From Oscillatoria salina IIICB1 (GTDB lineage Bacteria > Cyanobacteriota > Cyanobacteriia > Cyanobacteriales > SIO1D9): a DNA stretch of 48,252 nt. The DNA lies in the NCBI RefSeq assembly GCF_020144665.1, contig NZ_JAAHBQ010000049.1, positions 1 to 48,252 of the forward strand, read 5' to 3'. The first letter of the stretch is position 1, and every line of letters starts with the position of its first letter. Positions 35,901-46,857 of this stretch are shown piece after piece. A model generated the notes under the pieces. That model did no database searches, had not been told where the DNA came from, and was given only the letters and a program-made list of their open reading frames with translations. Position numbers and translations under genes: made by a program.

Positions 35901-38900
35901 CCGTCCCCTTGCGGGGATTTGGTTATCTAAAACGGCAAGAATTGTTAAACTTAATTGCCATAGTTAACAATGAACCATGTTTCCGTCCCCTTGCGGGGAT
36001 TTGGTTATCTAAAACGGATGGAGCCATAAAACAAACAGGAGGATATAAAATGACTGAGTTTCCGTCCCCTTGCGGGGATTTGGTTATCTAAAACTCAGGT
36101 GCAGAGTTGGCCTAACCAAGTACAGATACAAAAGGTTTCCGTCCCCTTGCGGGGATTTGGTTATCTAAAACAACAGAGTCTTGCGCAGGCAAAAGAAAGC
36201 GCAAGACGCATTAGCAGTTTCCGTCCCCTTGCGGGGATTTGGTTATCTAAAACGAAAATAACTAAGAATATTAGGGAGATTGATTCTTCCTATGTTTCCG
36301 TCCCCTTGCGGGGATTTGGTTATCTAAAACAGTCTTTTTTCTTTCTATTGTAAACATCAATTAGTAGAAAGGTTTCCGTCCCCTTGCGGGGATTTGGTTA
36401 TCTAAAACTCATGTAGAGGATTGCCTCAAGTCGTTGTTTACGAGAGAGGTTTCCGTCCCCTTGCGGGGATTTGGTTATCTAAAACGGAAGAAGTAGAGAT
36501 AGCCATTAGATGTGTTTCCTTTCAATTGGTTTCCGTCCCCTTGCGGGGATTTGGTTATCTAAAACACGGAATATCCAAAATGGGAAGGCGAAGAAGAAAC
36601 GGTGTTTCCGTCCCCTTGCGGGGATTTGGTTATCTAAAACCCTTGATTGTTGTTGTTGTTGTTGTTGCGTGTGGGTCTGCCTCGTTTCCGTCCCCTTGCG
36701 GGGATTTGGTTATCTAAAACGAAAACTTTTAGTAAATATCTTGTTGAAAAACAGGGGTTTCCGTCCCCTTGCGGGGATTTGGTTATCTAAAACAAAACAT
36801 AAATTAGTAGAAAGGAAACAAGAATGAACTTACCAACGTTTCCGTCCCCTTGCGGGGATTTGGTTATCTAAAACGCGAAGACTATGGAGGCAGTTTTGAA
36901 GGCGCTTGAAAAGTTTCCGTCCCCTTGCGGGGATTTGGTTATCTAAAACTACGACAGCACACCCCATAAGGGGTATCCAATATGTGAACATGTTTCCGTC
37001 CCCTTGCGGGGATTTGGTTATCTAAAACTCGGATTATCTCCCATAAGAATTTCAGATTTACCATCTAGTTTCCGTCCCCTTGCGGGGATTTGGTTATCTA
37101 AAACGTGGCTGCTACTGTTATCCAATACATTAAGCAATTCATGCTTCGTTTCCGTCCCCTTGCGGGGATTTGGTTATCTAAAACGTAATAGGGAGAATTA
37201 ATCTCCCTTATTTTTAGCCTACAGGTTTCCGTCCCCTTGCGGGGATTTGGTTATCTAAAACCTGAGGATAACTCCTCAATCGATTTAGGGTCAGTAGTTT
37301 CCGTCCCCTTGCGGGGATTTGGTTATCTAAAACTCTTTTATAGCTTCATTAGAAGAAGAGGAAGATGTTATCTTTGTTTCCGTCCCCTTGCGGGGATTTG
37401 GTTATCTAAAACACGCAAGTATGCTGGTATTCTAGCTGATATCAAGTCGCTGGAAGTTTCCGTCCCCTTGCGGGGATTTGGTTATCTAAAACAACAACAC
37501 CCACGCAGTCTTTACACAAACCAGTCTAATAACGTTTCCGTCCCCTTGCGGGGATTTGGTTATCTAAAACCGTAAATCCGCAGAAGTAATGATTAGCATG
37601 TTTGAACAAGGCAAGGTTTCCGTCCCCTTGCGGGGATTTGGTTATCTAAAACAGAGTCGATGAAAAGACCTACAAGATTCTTGAGAAGAAAGGTAGTTTC
37701 CGTCCCCTTGCGGGGATTTGGTTATCTAAAACTAATTGAGTACAATACTGGTATAAGAAAATAGAACATCTTAGTTTCCGTCCCCTTGCGGGGATTTGGT
37801 TATCTAAAACTGAGTGGTTGAGAGAACTGCTTAAGGCAGGTGTAGTTATCTAGTTTCCGTCCCCTTGCGGGGATTTGGTTATCTAAAACCCTCCTCTAGA
37901 GGAGGTCCCAGATAATAAAAATAGGGAGAGATTAATGTTTCCGTCCCCTTGCGGGGATTTGGTTATCTAAAACTATGCAAACGTTCATGTAGGTACATGT
38001 AGGTAATAGTAAGTTTCCGTCCCCTTGCGGGGATTTGGTTATCTAAAACCACTCCTTCCACTCCTTCCATTCAACTTTTCATCCAACTTTTCGTTTCCGT
38101 CCCCTTGCGGGGATTTGGTTATCTAAAACTTTAATTCTCTAAATAAATGTGGATATTCTACTTTTATTTCTCTGTTTCCGTCCCCTTGCGGGGATTTGGT
38201 TATCTAAAACCAAGAATTATCTAAGGTAATGGATGAAGGGGTTGAAGTATTGAAGTTTCCGTCCCCTTGCGGGGATTTGGTTATCTAAAACTAAGAAATT
38301 AGTTGCTGGTCGAAAGGGTACTGCCTTGTTTCCGTCCCCTTGCGGGGATTTGGTTATCTAAAACGACTCAAGCGGAACTTTTGGGAAACAATCACTCGTC
38401 GGAACGTTTCCGTCCCCTTGCGGGGATTTGGTTATCTAAAACTAGGATAAATATAATAAGATTTATTATCAAGATTATATTTACTAAGTTTCCGTCCCCT
38501 TGCGGGGATTTGGTTATCTAAAACCCGTGATGCAGACCTCTTCATGGCATTGTTCAATATGGTTTCCGTCCCCTTGCGGGGATTTGGTTATCTAAAACAG
38601 ATACCTACCAACTGCTTATTCCCAAGTGAGAGTCATACTCTCACGTTTCCGTCCCCTTGCGGGGATTTGGTTATCTAAAACAGAATATAACAATACATAT
38701 ACCTTATTAGACTATGCGTTTCCGTCCCCTTGCGGGGATTTGGTTATCTAAAACATTCAATCTATCCTCGCTGGCGGTAATGGCAACCGTTGGCCAGAGT
38801 TTCCGTCCCCTTGCGGGGATTTGGTTATCTAAAACCCAGCACCAAGCTGGTGACCCTTGATTGGGATTTCCCTAGTTTCCGTCCCCTTGCGGGGATTTGG

Positions 38901-40890
38901 TTATCTAAAACAATGCAACTGGTTTAAAAGTAATTGACCTAAAGCTAGAAACCGGTTTCCGTCCCCTTGCGGGGATTTGGTTATCTAAAACCTTCTCTGA
39001 TGTGGTACATATATACTGGGAAACACAAAAAGAAGAGTTTCCGTCCCCTTGCGGGGATTTGGTTATCTAAAACTTCTTCTATTTGTTCTTCAATAGATAA
39101 TTCCTTTATAGCTAAGTTTCCGTCCCCTTGCGGGGATTTGGTTATCTAAAACCATGTGGGAGGAATGGGAAACCAACCAAGAGTATTGGTTGGAAGGTTT
39201 CCGTCCCCTTGCGGGGATTTGGTTATCTAAAACGCGGCCGAGGCATACACGAAAGAGACCGAAAAGGATACAGGGATGGAGTTTCCGTCCCCTTGCGGGG
39301 ATTTGGTTATCTAAAACGTTGAAAGAAACATACTCTAACCTCCGGGAGTATGTTGTTTCCGTCCCCTTGCGGGGATTTGGTTATCTAAAACACCTTCTGT
39401 ACTGCTATGTAGTAATGAGGTATCAAAAGGTAAGTTTCCGTCCCCTTGCGGGGATTTGGTTATCTAAAACGAAAACAGGAGGGGGTGCTCACGCAGTACT
39501 TCTAACGTTTCCGTCCCCTTGCGGGGATTTGGTTATCTAAAACGTTGATGAAGAAAAACCATTTATATTAACAAAAGAGTATCTGTTTCCGTCCCCTTGC
39601 GGGGATTTGGTTATCTAAAACACCCAGATGGTGATTCTGATGGGGATAAGGTTGAGATTGAGATTGAGGTTTCCGTCCCCTTGCGGGGATTTGGTTATCT
39701 AAAACGAATGGAGAAAATTAATCGATTGCTACGGGACAGGAGACGTTTCCGTCCCCTTGCGGGGATTTGGTTATCTAAAACAAGGTATTGCCTTTGCCCT
39801 CAGACAAACACACAACTACAACGTTTCCGTCCCCTTGCGGGGATTTGGTTATCTAAAACACAAGTTAATAGACTGGTACGGGTCCGGTGATTGGGAACGA
39901 AGGGGTTTCCGTCCCCTTGCGGGGATTTGGTTATCTAAAACAGACACAAGTGAGTTAAAGTGGACCCTAGATGAAAAGGATTGTTTCCGTCCCCTTGCGG
40001 GGATTTGGTTATCTAAAACGAAGCTGGGAATGGATACCATTTAGCATCCATCATCAGTTTAATGATACCCTCGTTTCCGTCCCCTTGCGGGGATTTGGTT
40101 ATCTAAAACAAATTGGTGAGGTTAAGTTTAGGAAATCGAGAGATATTGTTTCCGTCCCCTTGCGGGGATTTGGTTATCTAAAACTGAAAAGCAACTCAAG
40201 GTTGCTAAGGTTAACCTTGACTTAAGTTTCCGTCCCCTTGCGGGGATTTGGTTATCTAAAACTCCTGAAAACGGTCAGGATGATTGGCAGGCTTACTCCC
40301 AATGTTTCCGTCCCCTTGCGGGGATTTGGTTATCTAAAACGGGGAAGAGATTGACCAACACAAACTTTCGTGGGGTAAGGGGTGTTTCCGTCCCCTTGCG
40401 GGGATTTGGTTATCTAAAACACGTTCTAGTAAAGATAGACAATTACTACCTAGGATGGGTTTCCGTCCCCTTGCGGGGATTTGGTTATCTAAAACAACAT
40501 GAAGCAGCCGTAGGGTATCACAAGGCTAAAAAGAAAGGTTTCCGTCCCCTTGCGGGGATTTGGTTATCTAAAACTATTATATGTATAGGTATACCCCCTA
40601 CCCCTCCCCTAGGCAAGTTTCCGTCCCCTTGCGGGGATTTGGTTATCTAAAACCAACAGACGAAATGATGGCTGCCATGATGCAGAAAATGCAGGCTGAG
40701 TTTCCGTCCCCTTGCGGGGATTTGGTTATCTAAAACAAAGAATTGCTACACAGGACTACTTTAGCGTATAAAGCCGTTTCCGTCCCCTTGCGGGGATTTG
40801 GTTATCTAAAACATGGTGGATTAATTATGAATCTAACTTTGAGATATTAGAAGGTTTCCGTCCCCTTGCGGGGATTTGGTTATCTAAAAC
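29906..40890 (-). CRISPR. Large CRISPR array, about 140 repeats of 37 bp
   Basis: Near-identical 37-bp repeats begin GTTTCCGT, contain the stem CCCC-TTGC-GGGG and end ATCTAAAAC on the plus strand. I counted about 140 repeats and 139 spacers by hand. Spacers are mostly 36-46 nt, with a longest of 53 nt at 30637-30689. The transcribed strand is most likely minus: there the repeat ends in the hairpin followed by ACGGAAAC, which matches the 8-nt tag of other cyanobacterial Cas6-processed repeats (ACTGAAAC type). The repeat at 29906-29942 is degenerate in its first bases, as expected for the leader-distal end, and cas1-cas2 lie at the other end. Short open frames through the array are repeat translations, not genes. 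Confidence 0.98.
30808..31262. repeat. Duplicated two-spacer block inside the array
   Basis: The spacers at 30808-30856 (49 nt) and 30894-30935 (42 nt) recur identically and in the same order at 31135-31183 and 31221-31262. The offset is 327 bp, four repeat units. This indicates recombination between repeats rather than fresh acquisition. Confidence 0.95.
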
Positions 40891-41152
40891 CCTACTGTTG
40901 TGGAAACATTATTGTATGCAGTTTTCAAGGTACGTTTCCACGATCGCGCGGAGAAATTACTTAACATAACTTTACTAGCTTGGCAATTGAGAATATGAAT
41001 TGCGAAAAACTAGCTCATTTAATAATCTAGTCGAATTTTGCGAAAAAGTCAAGGGGCAATTTACTTTTTATCTCAAAGTTCCTCGCAAAAGCTCTGTCTT
41101 GCTGATTACTGCTCGTTGCGACAAAGCCAAGTCTTTTTTTACATTCTGTTAC
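40891..41152 (-). promoter_or_regulatory. CRISPR leader region
   Basis: A/T-rich, non-coding 262 bp between the first repeat (40854-40890) and the cas2 terminator. Orientation makes it the leader, holding the array promoter and the site of new spacer insertion. GTGGAAAC (40900-40907) and GTTTCCAC (40934-40941) form an inverted repeat 10 bp from the first repeat and echo the GGAAAC end of the repeat itself. A short frame at 41000-41182 has no family look. I could not fix a -10/-35 pair. Confidence 0.65.
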
Positions 41153-41177
41153 AAAAAAAAGCTGGGTATTTCCCAGC
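41153..41177 (-). terminator. Rho-independent terminator downstream of cas2
   Basis: On the minus strand GCTGGGA and its partner CCCAGC form a stem over 41161-41177, followed directly by eight T (41153-41160 on the plus strand as A). It lies 10 bp after the cas2 stop, so the cas1-cas2 transcript ends before the leader and the array must have its own promoter. Confidence 0.88.
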
Positions 41178-41187
41178 CGTGATGAGG

Positions 41188-41472
41188 TTACAAAATCAAA
41201 TAATCGGGGGGTTCGTAAGGTGGTGGACTACCGAAAACTTTGGTTTGTTCTTTAGCGGTTTTGTCTAAGGGATAAGCGCGAAGGCTGTCTTCTTCTAGGT
41301 TCAAAACTTTTAACCAGCGTTTTTCTAGAAGTTTCTCTAGGGTATCGCCAGATATGGGACACTCGAAGACAGAATATTGTACTCGCTGACAGCGTTGTTC
41401 GATGAGTTTTGCTAATTTTTGGCGACGTTTGTCGTTACTCACGTCGTAGCAAACTAGCCATAGTTGGGTCAT
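41188..41472 (-). CDS. cas2: CRISPR adaptation protein Cas2
   Basis: A 94-residue ferredoxin-fold protein of normal size. It starts TQLWLVCYDVSNDKRRQKLA, with the conserved aspartate Asp10 on the first strand, and continues with VQYSVFECPISGDTLEKLL. Cas2 dimers bridge two Cas1 dimers in the spacer-integration complex. It lies 92 bp downstream of cas1 and ends just before a strong terminator and the array leader. Confidence 0.93.
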   Translation of the reverse strand: MTQLWLVCYDVSNDKRRQKLAKLIEQRCQRVQYSVFECPISGDTLEKLLEKRWLKVLNLEEDSLRAYPLDKTAKEQTKVFGSPPPYEPPDYLIL

Positions 41473-41564
41473 GAATTTTCGTTTTTAATGATTAATGATT
41501 TTTAGGTGACAACCACAAGGGTTGTGCTTTGGTTTCGATCTATCTAAAGAAGTGGGAGTTGGTG

Positions 41565-42575
41565 TTATTTGAGAAGAAAGGCTTCGTAATCTAACGTTGA
41601 TTCAATGAAACAGCGTCCTAAGCTACGTGCTTGTTCGAGTATGATTTGACTGTAAGTTAAACGCCGCTTTTGGGGTGGGTAAAGGACGGTTTGACGTAGT
41701 TGTTGTTCGAGTTTGGCGAGGAAGAGTTTTTTGGCGACTAAGCCTAGCCAAATACCTGTGCCGTCGGGTGAGGGTTCAAAATCGAGAGGATCTAAGATAT
41801 CAGCCTCGATGATGGAGATTACGGCTCGATCGACGATCGCGGGACGAAATTCTTCCATTAAGTCTAATACCAAGTTGGGTCGATAAGGTTCGACGGCGTG
41901 GAAAAAGCCTAAATACGGATCGAGTCCGGCTTGGATGCTGGCGGCGAATATTCGTGCGAGTAAAACGCCGTAACCCCAACTGAGTAAGGCGTTGATGGGA
42001 TCGAGGGGTGGGCGGCGATTGCGTCCGGAAAAGTTCCATTTCGGGGGGAAGTAGTGACGCAAGGCTTGATAGTAGGTGCGGGCGCAAATGCCTTCTATGC
42101 CCATCATTTCGGCTCGATTGAGGGGGGTGGAACAATCGTGGAGTCGCAGCATATATGCGCCGATACAGTCGATGGCTTCGCTGAGTTGGGTAATTCTGCC
42201 TTGGGTGGCGCGGTTGCGTCGCTGAAGGAGCGATCGCTGATTGCGAATTTTGCCTAAAACTAATTTTTGGGCTAATGCCATGCCGAAGGTGGTGTCGAGA
42301 ATGCGGTATTGGGCGATGCGAATGGTAGGATTGGTTTGAAAGTTTCCCTGAAGTCGTCCGCGAAAACGACCGTCTTGCCGGAGAAAGATGGTTTCGATGC
42401 CGCGATCGAGCAGTTGGGCGATCGCGTTGTCGGTAAGCTGTACTCCGGGAAGCGCTACTACCAGTTCGACTTCTGCAATCCGACAAGTATGAGTAGTTTC
42501 TTTTTTGCCAATTAAAAAAGAATGGTTGCGATAACGTACTACGGTTCCTGGTTCGGTTAAGTACAAGGTAGTCAC
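41565..42575 (-). CDS. cas1: CRISPR integrase Cas1
   Basis: A 336-residue full-length Cas1 starting at GTG 42575. Likely metal-binding active-site residues are Glu161 (MMGIEGICART), His226 (LGFFHAVEP) and Glu241 (LVLDLMEEFRP). The N-terminal beta domain (TTLYLTEPGTVVRYRNHSFL) and helical C-terminal domain are complete. No reverse transcriptase or Cas4 domain is fused, and none lies nearby. With Cas2 it integrates new spacers at the leader end of the array to the left. The effector operon lies about 15 kb away across nrdAB and the array. Confidence 0.95.
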   Translation of the reverse strand: MTTLYLTEPGTVVRYRNHSFLIGKKETTHTCRIAEVELVVALPGVQLTDNAIAQLLDRGIETIFLRQDGRFRGRLQGNFQTNPTIRIAQYRILDTTFGMALAQKLVLGKIRNQRSLLQRRNRATQGRITQLSEAIDCIGAYMLRLHDCSTPLNRAEMMGIEGICARTYYQALRHYFPPKWNFSGRNRRPPLDPINALLSWGYGVLLARIFAASIQAGLDPYLGFFHAVEPYRPNLVLDLMEEFRPAIVDRAVISIIEADILDPLDFEPSPDGTGIWLGLVAKKLFLAKLEQQLRQTVLYPPQKRRLTYSQIILEQARSLGRCFIESTLDYEAFLLK

Positions 42576-42681
42576 AAGTATGATTTCAAGTTGAATATCT
42601 TCTATTTTGCGCGAACAGTAGAAGTTGCCTTTTCTACACGACCTTTAGAATTGAGATATGATTTCTAAGTAGAGTTGAATA

Positions 42682-43011
42682 ATGATGCCACTTTCTGTAG
42701 CTAAACAGCTTGTACGCTATCGCAATTTGTTGATTGCTTTGGTGAATGCGGGAATTACTTGGATTCTCTTGATTATCGCTCCTTTGGGATTGTTTACGGT
42801 GATTGTTTGCACGGCTGGGGTTTTTCTCAGTAGTCTGGTTTTGGGAACGATCGGCGATTTGGCTGTGTTTTCTTTATTAAAACGTAGTGGTTGGCAAGTT
42901 ACAGGATCGCGGTGGGATGGAGAATCTGTTGCTGAAGGTTTTGATTCGTTGGTTTCAGAAAGCGAGATCCGCTTTAGTAGTGAAAGACGGCGACAGTTAC
43001 CGGAAGATTAA
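42682..43011 (+). CDS. Small membrane protein divergent from cas1, possibly Csx18
   Basis: A 109-residue protein with two hydrophobic helices (LLIALVNAGITWILLIIAPL and GLFTVIVCTAGVFLSSLVL) and a soluble charged tail (about 65-109, RSGWQVTGSRWDGESVAEGF). It is transcribed away from cas1, with 106 bp between the starts. Csx18, as I recall it, is a small cyanobacterial membrane protein found near cas genes with a similar NxGIT...IAPLG stretch, so this may be a relative; I could not verify that. The ATG 42682 is followed directly by a second ATG. A membrane partner beside cas1 could also be unrelated to CRISPR. Confidence 0.5.
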   Translation: MMPLSVAKQLVRYRNLLIALVNAGITWILLIIAPLGLFTVIVCTAGVFLSSLVLGTIGDLAVFSLLKRSGWQVTGSRWDGESVAEGFDSLVSESEIRFSSERRRQLPED

Positions 43012-43082
43012 AGCCAATTGCCAATCCTAGGGTCCCCAATCCTACTACCAAAATAGTTCGGGAAACCGCACTAAGAAAATAG

Positions 43083-43137
43083 TTGCAATTTGCACTGGAA
43101 TTTCGTTACATTAGCACTCGGAAGGCGAGAGTGCTAA
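43083..43137 (+). promoter_or_regulatory. groESL promoter with CIRCE element
   Basis: TTAGCACTC (43111-43119), nine bases, then GAGTGCTAA (43129-43137) is a perfect CIRCE operator bound by the heat-shock repressor HrcA. A promoter-like pair, TTGCAA (43083-43088) and TTACAT (43106-43111) with 17-bp spacing, ends on the CIRCE, so repressor binding would block initiation. The groES ATG is about 97 bp downstream. Confidence 0.93.
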
Positions 43138-43233
43138 CTGCTGAAAATTAAGTAAGCGATGTGTAGCGCTCGAAGCAATTCCGAGAATTTTGCCATTTTC
43201 AGCTAATGAAGTTAAGCAAACGGAGGATTTTGC

Positions 43234-43545
43234 ATGGCAGCAGTATCATTAAGCGTATCTACAGTAAAACCGTTAGGCGATCGCGTATTCGTTAAAGTTA
43301 GCCCTAGCGAGGAAAAGACTTCCGGTGGTATTTTATTACCTGACACCGCGAAAGAAAAGCCCCAAATTGGCGAAGTAGTTTCCGTTGGTTCGGGTAAAAT
43401 CAGCGAAAAAGGCGATCGCAGCCCGATGGAAGTTAAAGTAGGAGACAAAGTTCTCTACTCGAAATACGCTGGAACTGATATTAAACTCGGCGGCGATGAT
43501 TATGTATTGTTATCTGAAAAAGATATCCTCGCCACAGTTTCCTAG
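43234..43545 (+). CDS. groS: Co-chaperonin GroES (Cpn10)
   Basis: A 103-residue GroES that forms the heptameric lid on GroEL in the cytoplasm. [20 protein letters not shown] and the mobile loop [20 protein letters not shown] are typical, as is the C-terminal strand [22 protein letters not shown] lies just upstream of the ATG. It forms an operon with groEL 136 bp downstream and is under CIRCE/HrcA control. Confidence 0.97.
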   Translation: MAAVSLSVSTVKPLGDRVFVKVSPSEEKTSGGILLPDTAKEKPQIGEVVSVGSGKISEKGDRSPMEVKVGDKVLYSKYAGTDIKLGGDDYVLLSEKDILATVS

Positions 43546-43588
43546 TTAACTAGAAATTACTCAGGACTTACCTAAGAGACGAACGTAA

Positions 43589-45304
<1,716 letters not shown>

Positions 45305-45314
45305 GCAAAATGTC

Positions 45315-45339
45315 AGGGCAATCCTTCTGTGGTTGCCCT
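45315..45339 (+). terminator. Hairpin after groEL, weak terminator
   Basis: AGGGCAA (45315-45321) and TTGCCCT (45333-45339) form a 7-bp stem with an 11-nt loop, 10 bp past the groEL stop. Only a few T follow, so it may stabilise or partly end the transcript. Confidence 0.5.
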
Positions 45340-45461
45340 TCCTAGAATACAGTACCTCCTAGAAAAAATGAGTGAGAAGCGATCGCGGTTTGGGAAAATG
45401 AGCAACGCGATCGCTTTTATTTTTTCTCCGTCTCATCCTCAACGTAATACCATTACAGACC

Positions 45462-45490
45462 TGTAGAGACGTTGCATGTTAGTCTCTACA
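45462..45490. repeat. Dispersed palindrome (GTAGAGAC family), degraded copy 3
   Basis: TGTAGAGAC (45462-45470) and GTCTCTACA (45482-45490) keep 9-bp arms, but the inner GTTGC/GCAAC part is damaged (GTTGCATGTTA). It lies in the 321-bp gap between groEL and ycf3, which otherwise contains HIP1 sites and no gene that I can support. Confidence 0.65.
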
Positions 45491-45625
45491 CAATTTTATG
45501 TAGTACAGCCAAAGCAAATTAGGATAACGAAGTGTAGTGGAAGCATCTGAGACTGCTATTTTTTTGCTTCGAGAACAGCTACCATGATCTAGGATCGACT
45601 AGCAGGGGAAAATAGGTGAAAAACT

Positions 45626-46147
45626 ATGCCACGTACTCAACGCAATGACAACTTCATCGACAAAAGCTTTACCGTGATGGCAGACTTGATTCTCAAGTTG
45701 TTACCGACTAACCAAAAATCAAAAGAAGCTTTTGCTTACTATCGCGATGGTATGGCTGCACAAGCTGATGGAGAATACGCAGAAGCTTTGGAAAACTACT
45801 TTGAAGCACTCGAACTCGAAGAAGATGCTAACGATCGCAGCTACATTCTCTACAATATCGGACTGATCAAGCAAAGTAACGGCGAGCTTGAAGAAGCTTT
45901 AGATTACTATCACCAAGCAATCGAACTCAACCCTCGTCTTCCCCAAGCCCTTAACAATATCGCCGTACTTTATCATCATCAAGGGGAGAAAGCCAAAGCT
46001 GCCGGAGATAACGAAACTGCGGAAGGTTGTTACGACAACGCAGCAGAATACTGGAAACAAGCCATTCGTCTCGCACCCAATAACTATATTGAAGCCCAAA
46101 ACTGGCTCAAGATCACCGGGCGATCGGAAATGGATGTTTTCTTCTAA
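45626..46147 (+). CDS. ycf3: Photosystem I assembly protein Ycf3
   Basis: A 173-residue TPR protein, near identical in plan to chloroplast and cyanobacterial Ycf3, an assembly factor for photosystem I at the thylakoid. It begins [20 protein letters not shown]. Three TPR units are visible: [40 protein letters not shown] and a third from [20 protein letters not shown]. The end is [18 protein letters not shown] lies upstream of the ATG. It shows the host is photosynthetic. Confidence 0.95.
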   Translation: MPRTQRNDNFIDKSFTVMADLILKLLPTNQKSKEAFAYYRDGMAAQADGEYAEALENYFEALELEEDANDRSYILYNIGLIKQSNGELEEALDYYHQAIELNPRLPQALNNIAVLYHHQGEKAKAAGDNETAEGCYDNAAEYWKQAIRLAPNNYIEAQNWLKITGRSEMDVFF

Positions 46148-46180
46148 AAAGTTTGCCAATTAATTACAAAATAATCAACG

Positions 46181-46477
46181 ATGATTGACCTCAAACAAGT
46201 TAGAAAAGTTGCTCATTTAGCCCGTTTGAAATTAACTGCTGAAGAAGAAGAAAAATTTACTACTCAACTGAGTGCTATTTTGGAATATTTCGAGCAGTTA
46301 AGCGAACTAAATACAGAAGATGTACCACCAACAACCAGAGCGATCGAAGTTAGTAATATTACTCGTCCAGATGAATTAGAACCTTTTCGCGATCGCCAAG
46401 CTTTACTCCAACAAGCACCCGCACAAGAAGATGACTTTTTGTCCGTACCACAAATCCTCAATACTGACGAAGAATAA
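46181..46477 (+). CDS. gatC: Asp/Glu-tRNA amidotransferase subunit C
   Basis: A 98-residue GatC, the small subunit that steadies GatA-GatB in the conversion of Glu-tRNA(Gln) and Asp-tRNA(Asn). It has the typical start [20 protein letters not shown] and the segment [20 protein letters not shown], ending with the [19 protein letters not shown] motif. It lies 33 bp after ycf3 on the same strand and may share its transcript. A 119-bp tandem triplication begins 23 bp after the stop. Confidence 0.93.
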   Translation: MIDLKQVRKVAHLARLKLTAEEEEKFTTQLSAILEYFEQLSELNTEDVPPTTRAIEVSNITRPDELEPFRDRQALLQQAPAQEDDFLSVPQILNTDEE

Positions 46478-46500
46478 CTCTTGTTAAAAGTGCTTTAGCT

Positions 46501-46857
46501 CAGTTCGTAGTGAGCGCTTTAGCGCTCAACTAATTAATTTTCGGAAAAACTAACCCAAAAATGAATCGTCGAAAGACTTTACTAGTATTTAGACAACCAA
46601 AAACGAGATACAATTGAAGCAGTTCGTAGTGAGCGCTTTAGCGCTCAACTAATTAATTTTCGGAAAAACTAACCCAAAAATGAATCGTCGAAGGACTTTA
46701 CTAGTATTTAGACAACCAAAAACGAGATACAATTGAAGCAGTTCGTAGTGAGCGCTTTAGCGCTCAACTAATTAATTTTCGGAAAAACTAACTCAAAAAT
46801 GAATCGTCGAAAGACTTTACTAGTATTTAGACAACCAAGAACGAGGTACGATTGAAG
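46501..46857. repeat. Three tandem copies of a 119-bp unit
   Basis: Units at 46501-46619, 46620-46738 and 46739-46857 are almost identical; the third has most of the differences. Each holds a palindrome TGAGCGCTTTAGCGCTCA near its start. The right end of the third copy is also the coding 3' end of the DoxX-like gene (46820-46857). The first two copies extend the gatC-side intergenic region. Confidence 0.95.

Noticed and set aside
29872-40650. Many plus-strand open frames reading VSVPLRGFGYLK, FRPLAGIWLSKT or PSPCGDLVI, and one minus-strand frame reading DNQIPARGRK
   Set aside because: These are translations of the 37-bp CRISPR repeat and its spacers, not genes.
41000-41268. Open frames in the leader and opposite cas2
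   Set aside because: They overlap the leader and terminator or run antisense to cas2, and show no family features.
41565-42575. Reverse transcriptase-Cas1 fusion to explain RNA-like spacers
   Set aside because: Cas1 is a normal 336-residue protein with no RT domain, and no RT gene is visible in the window.
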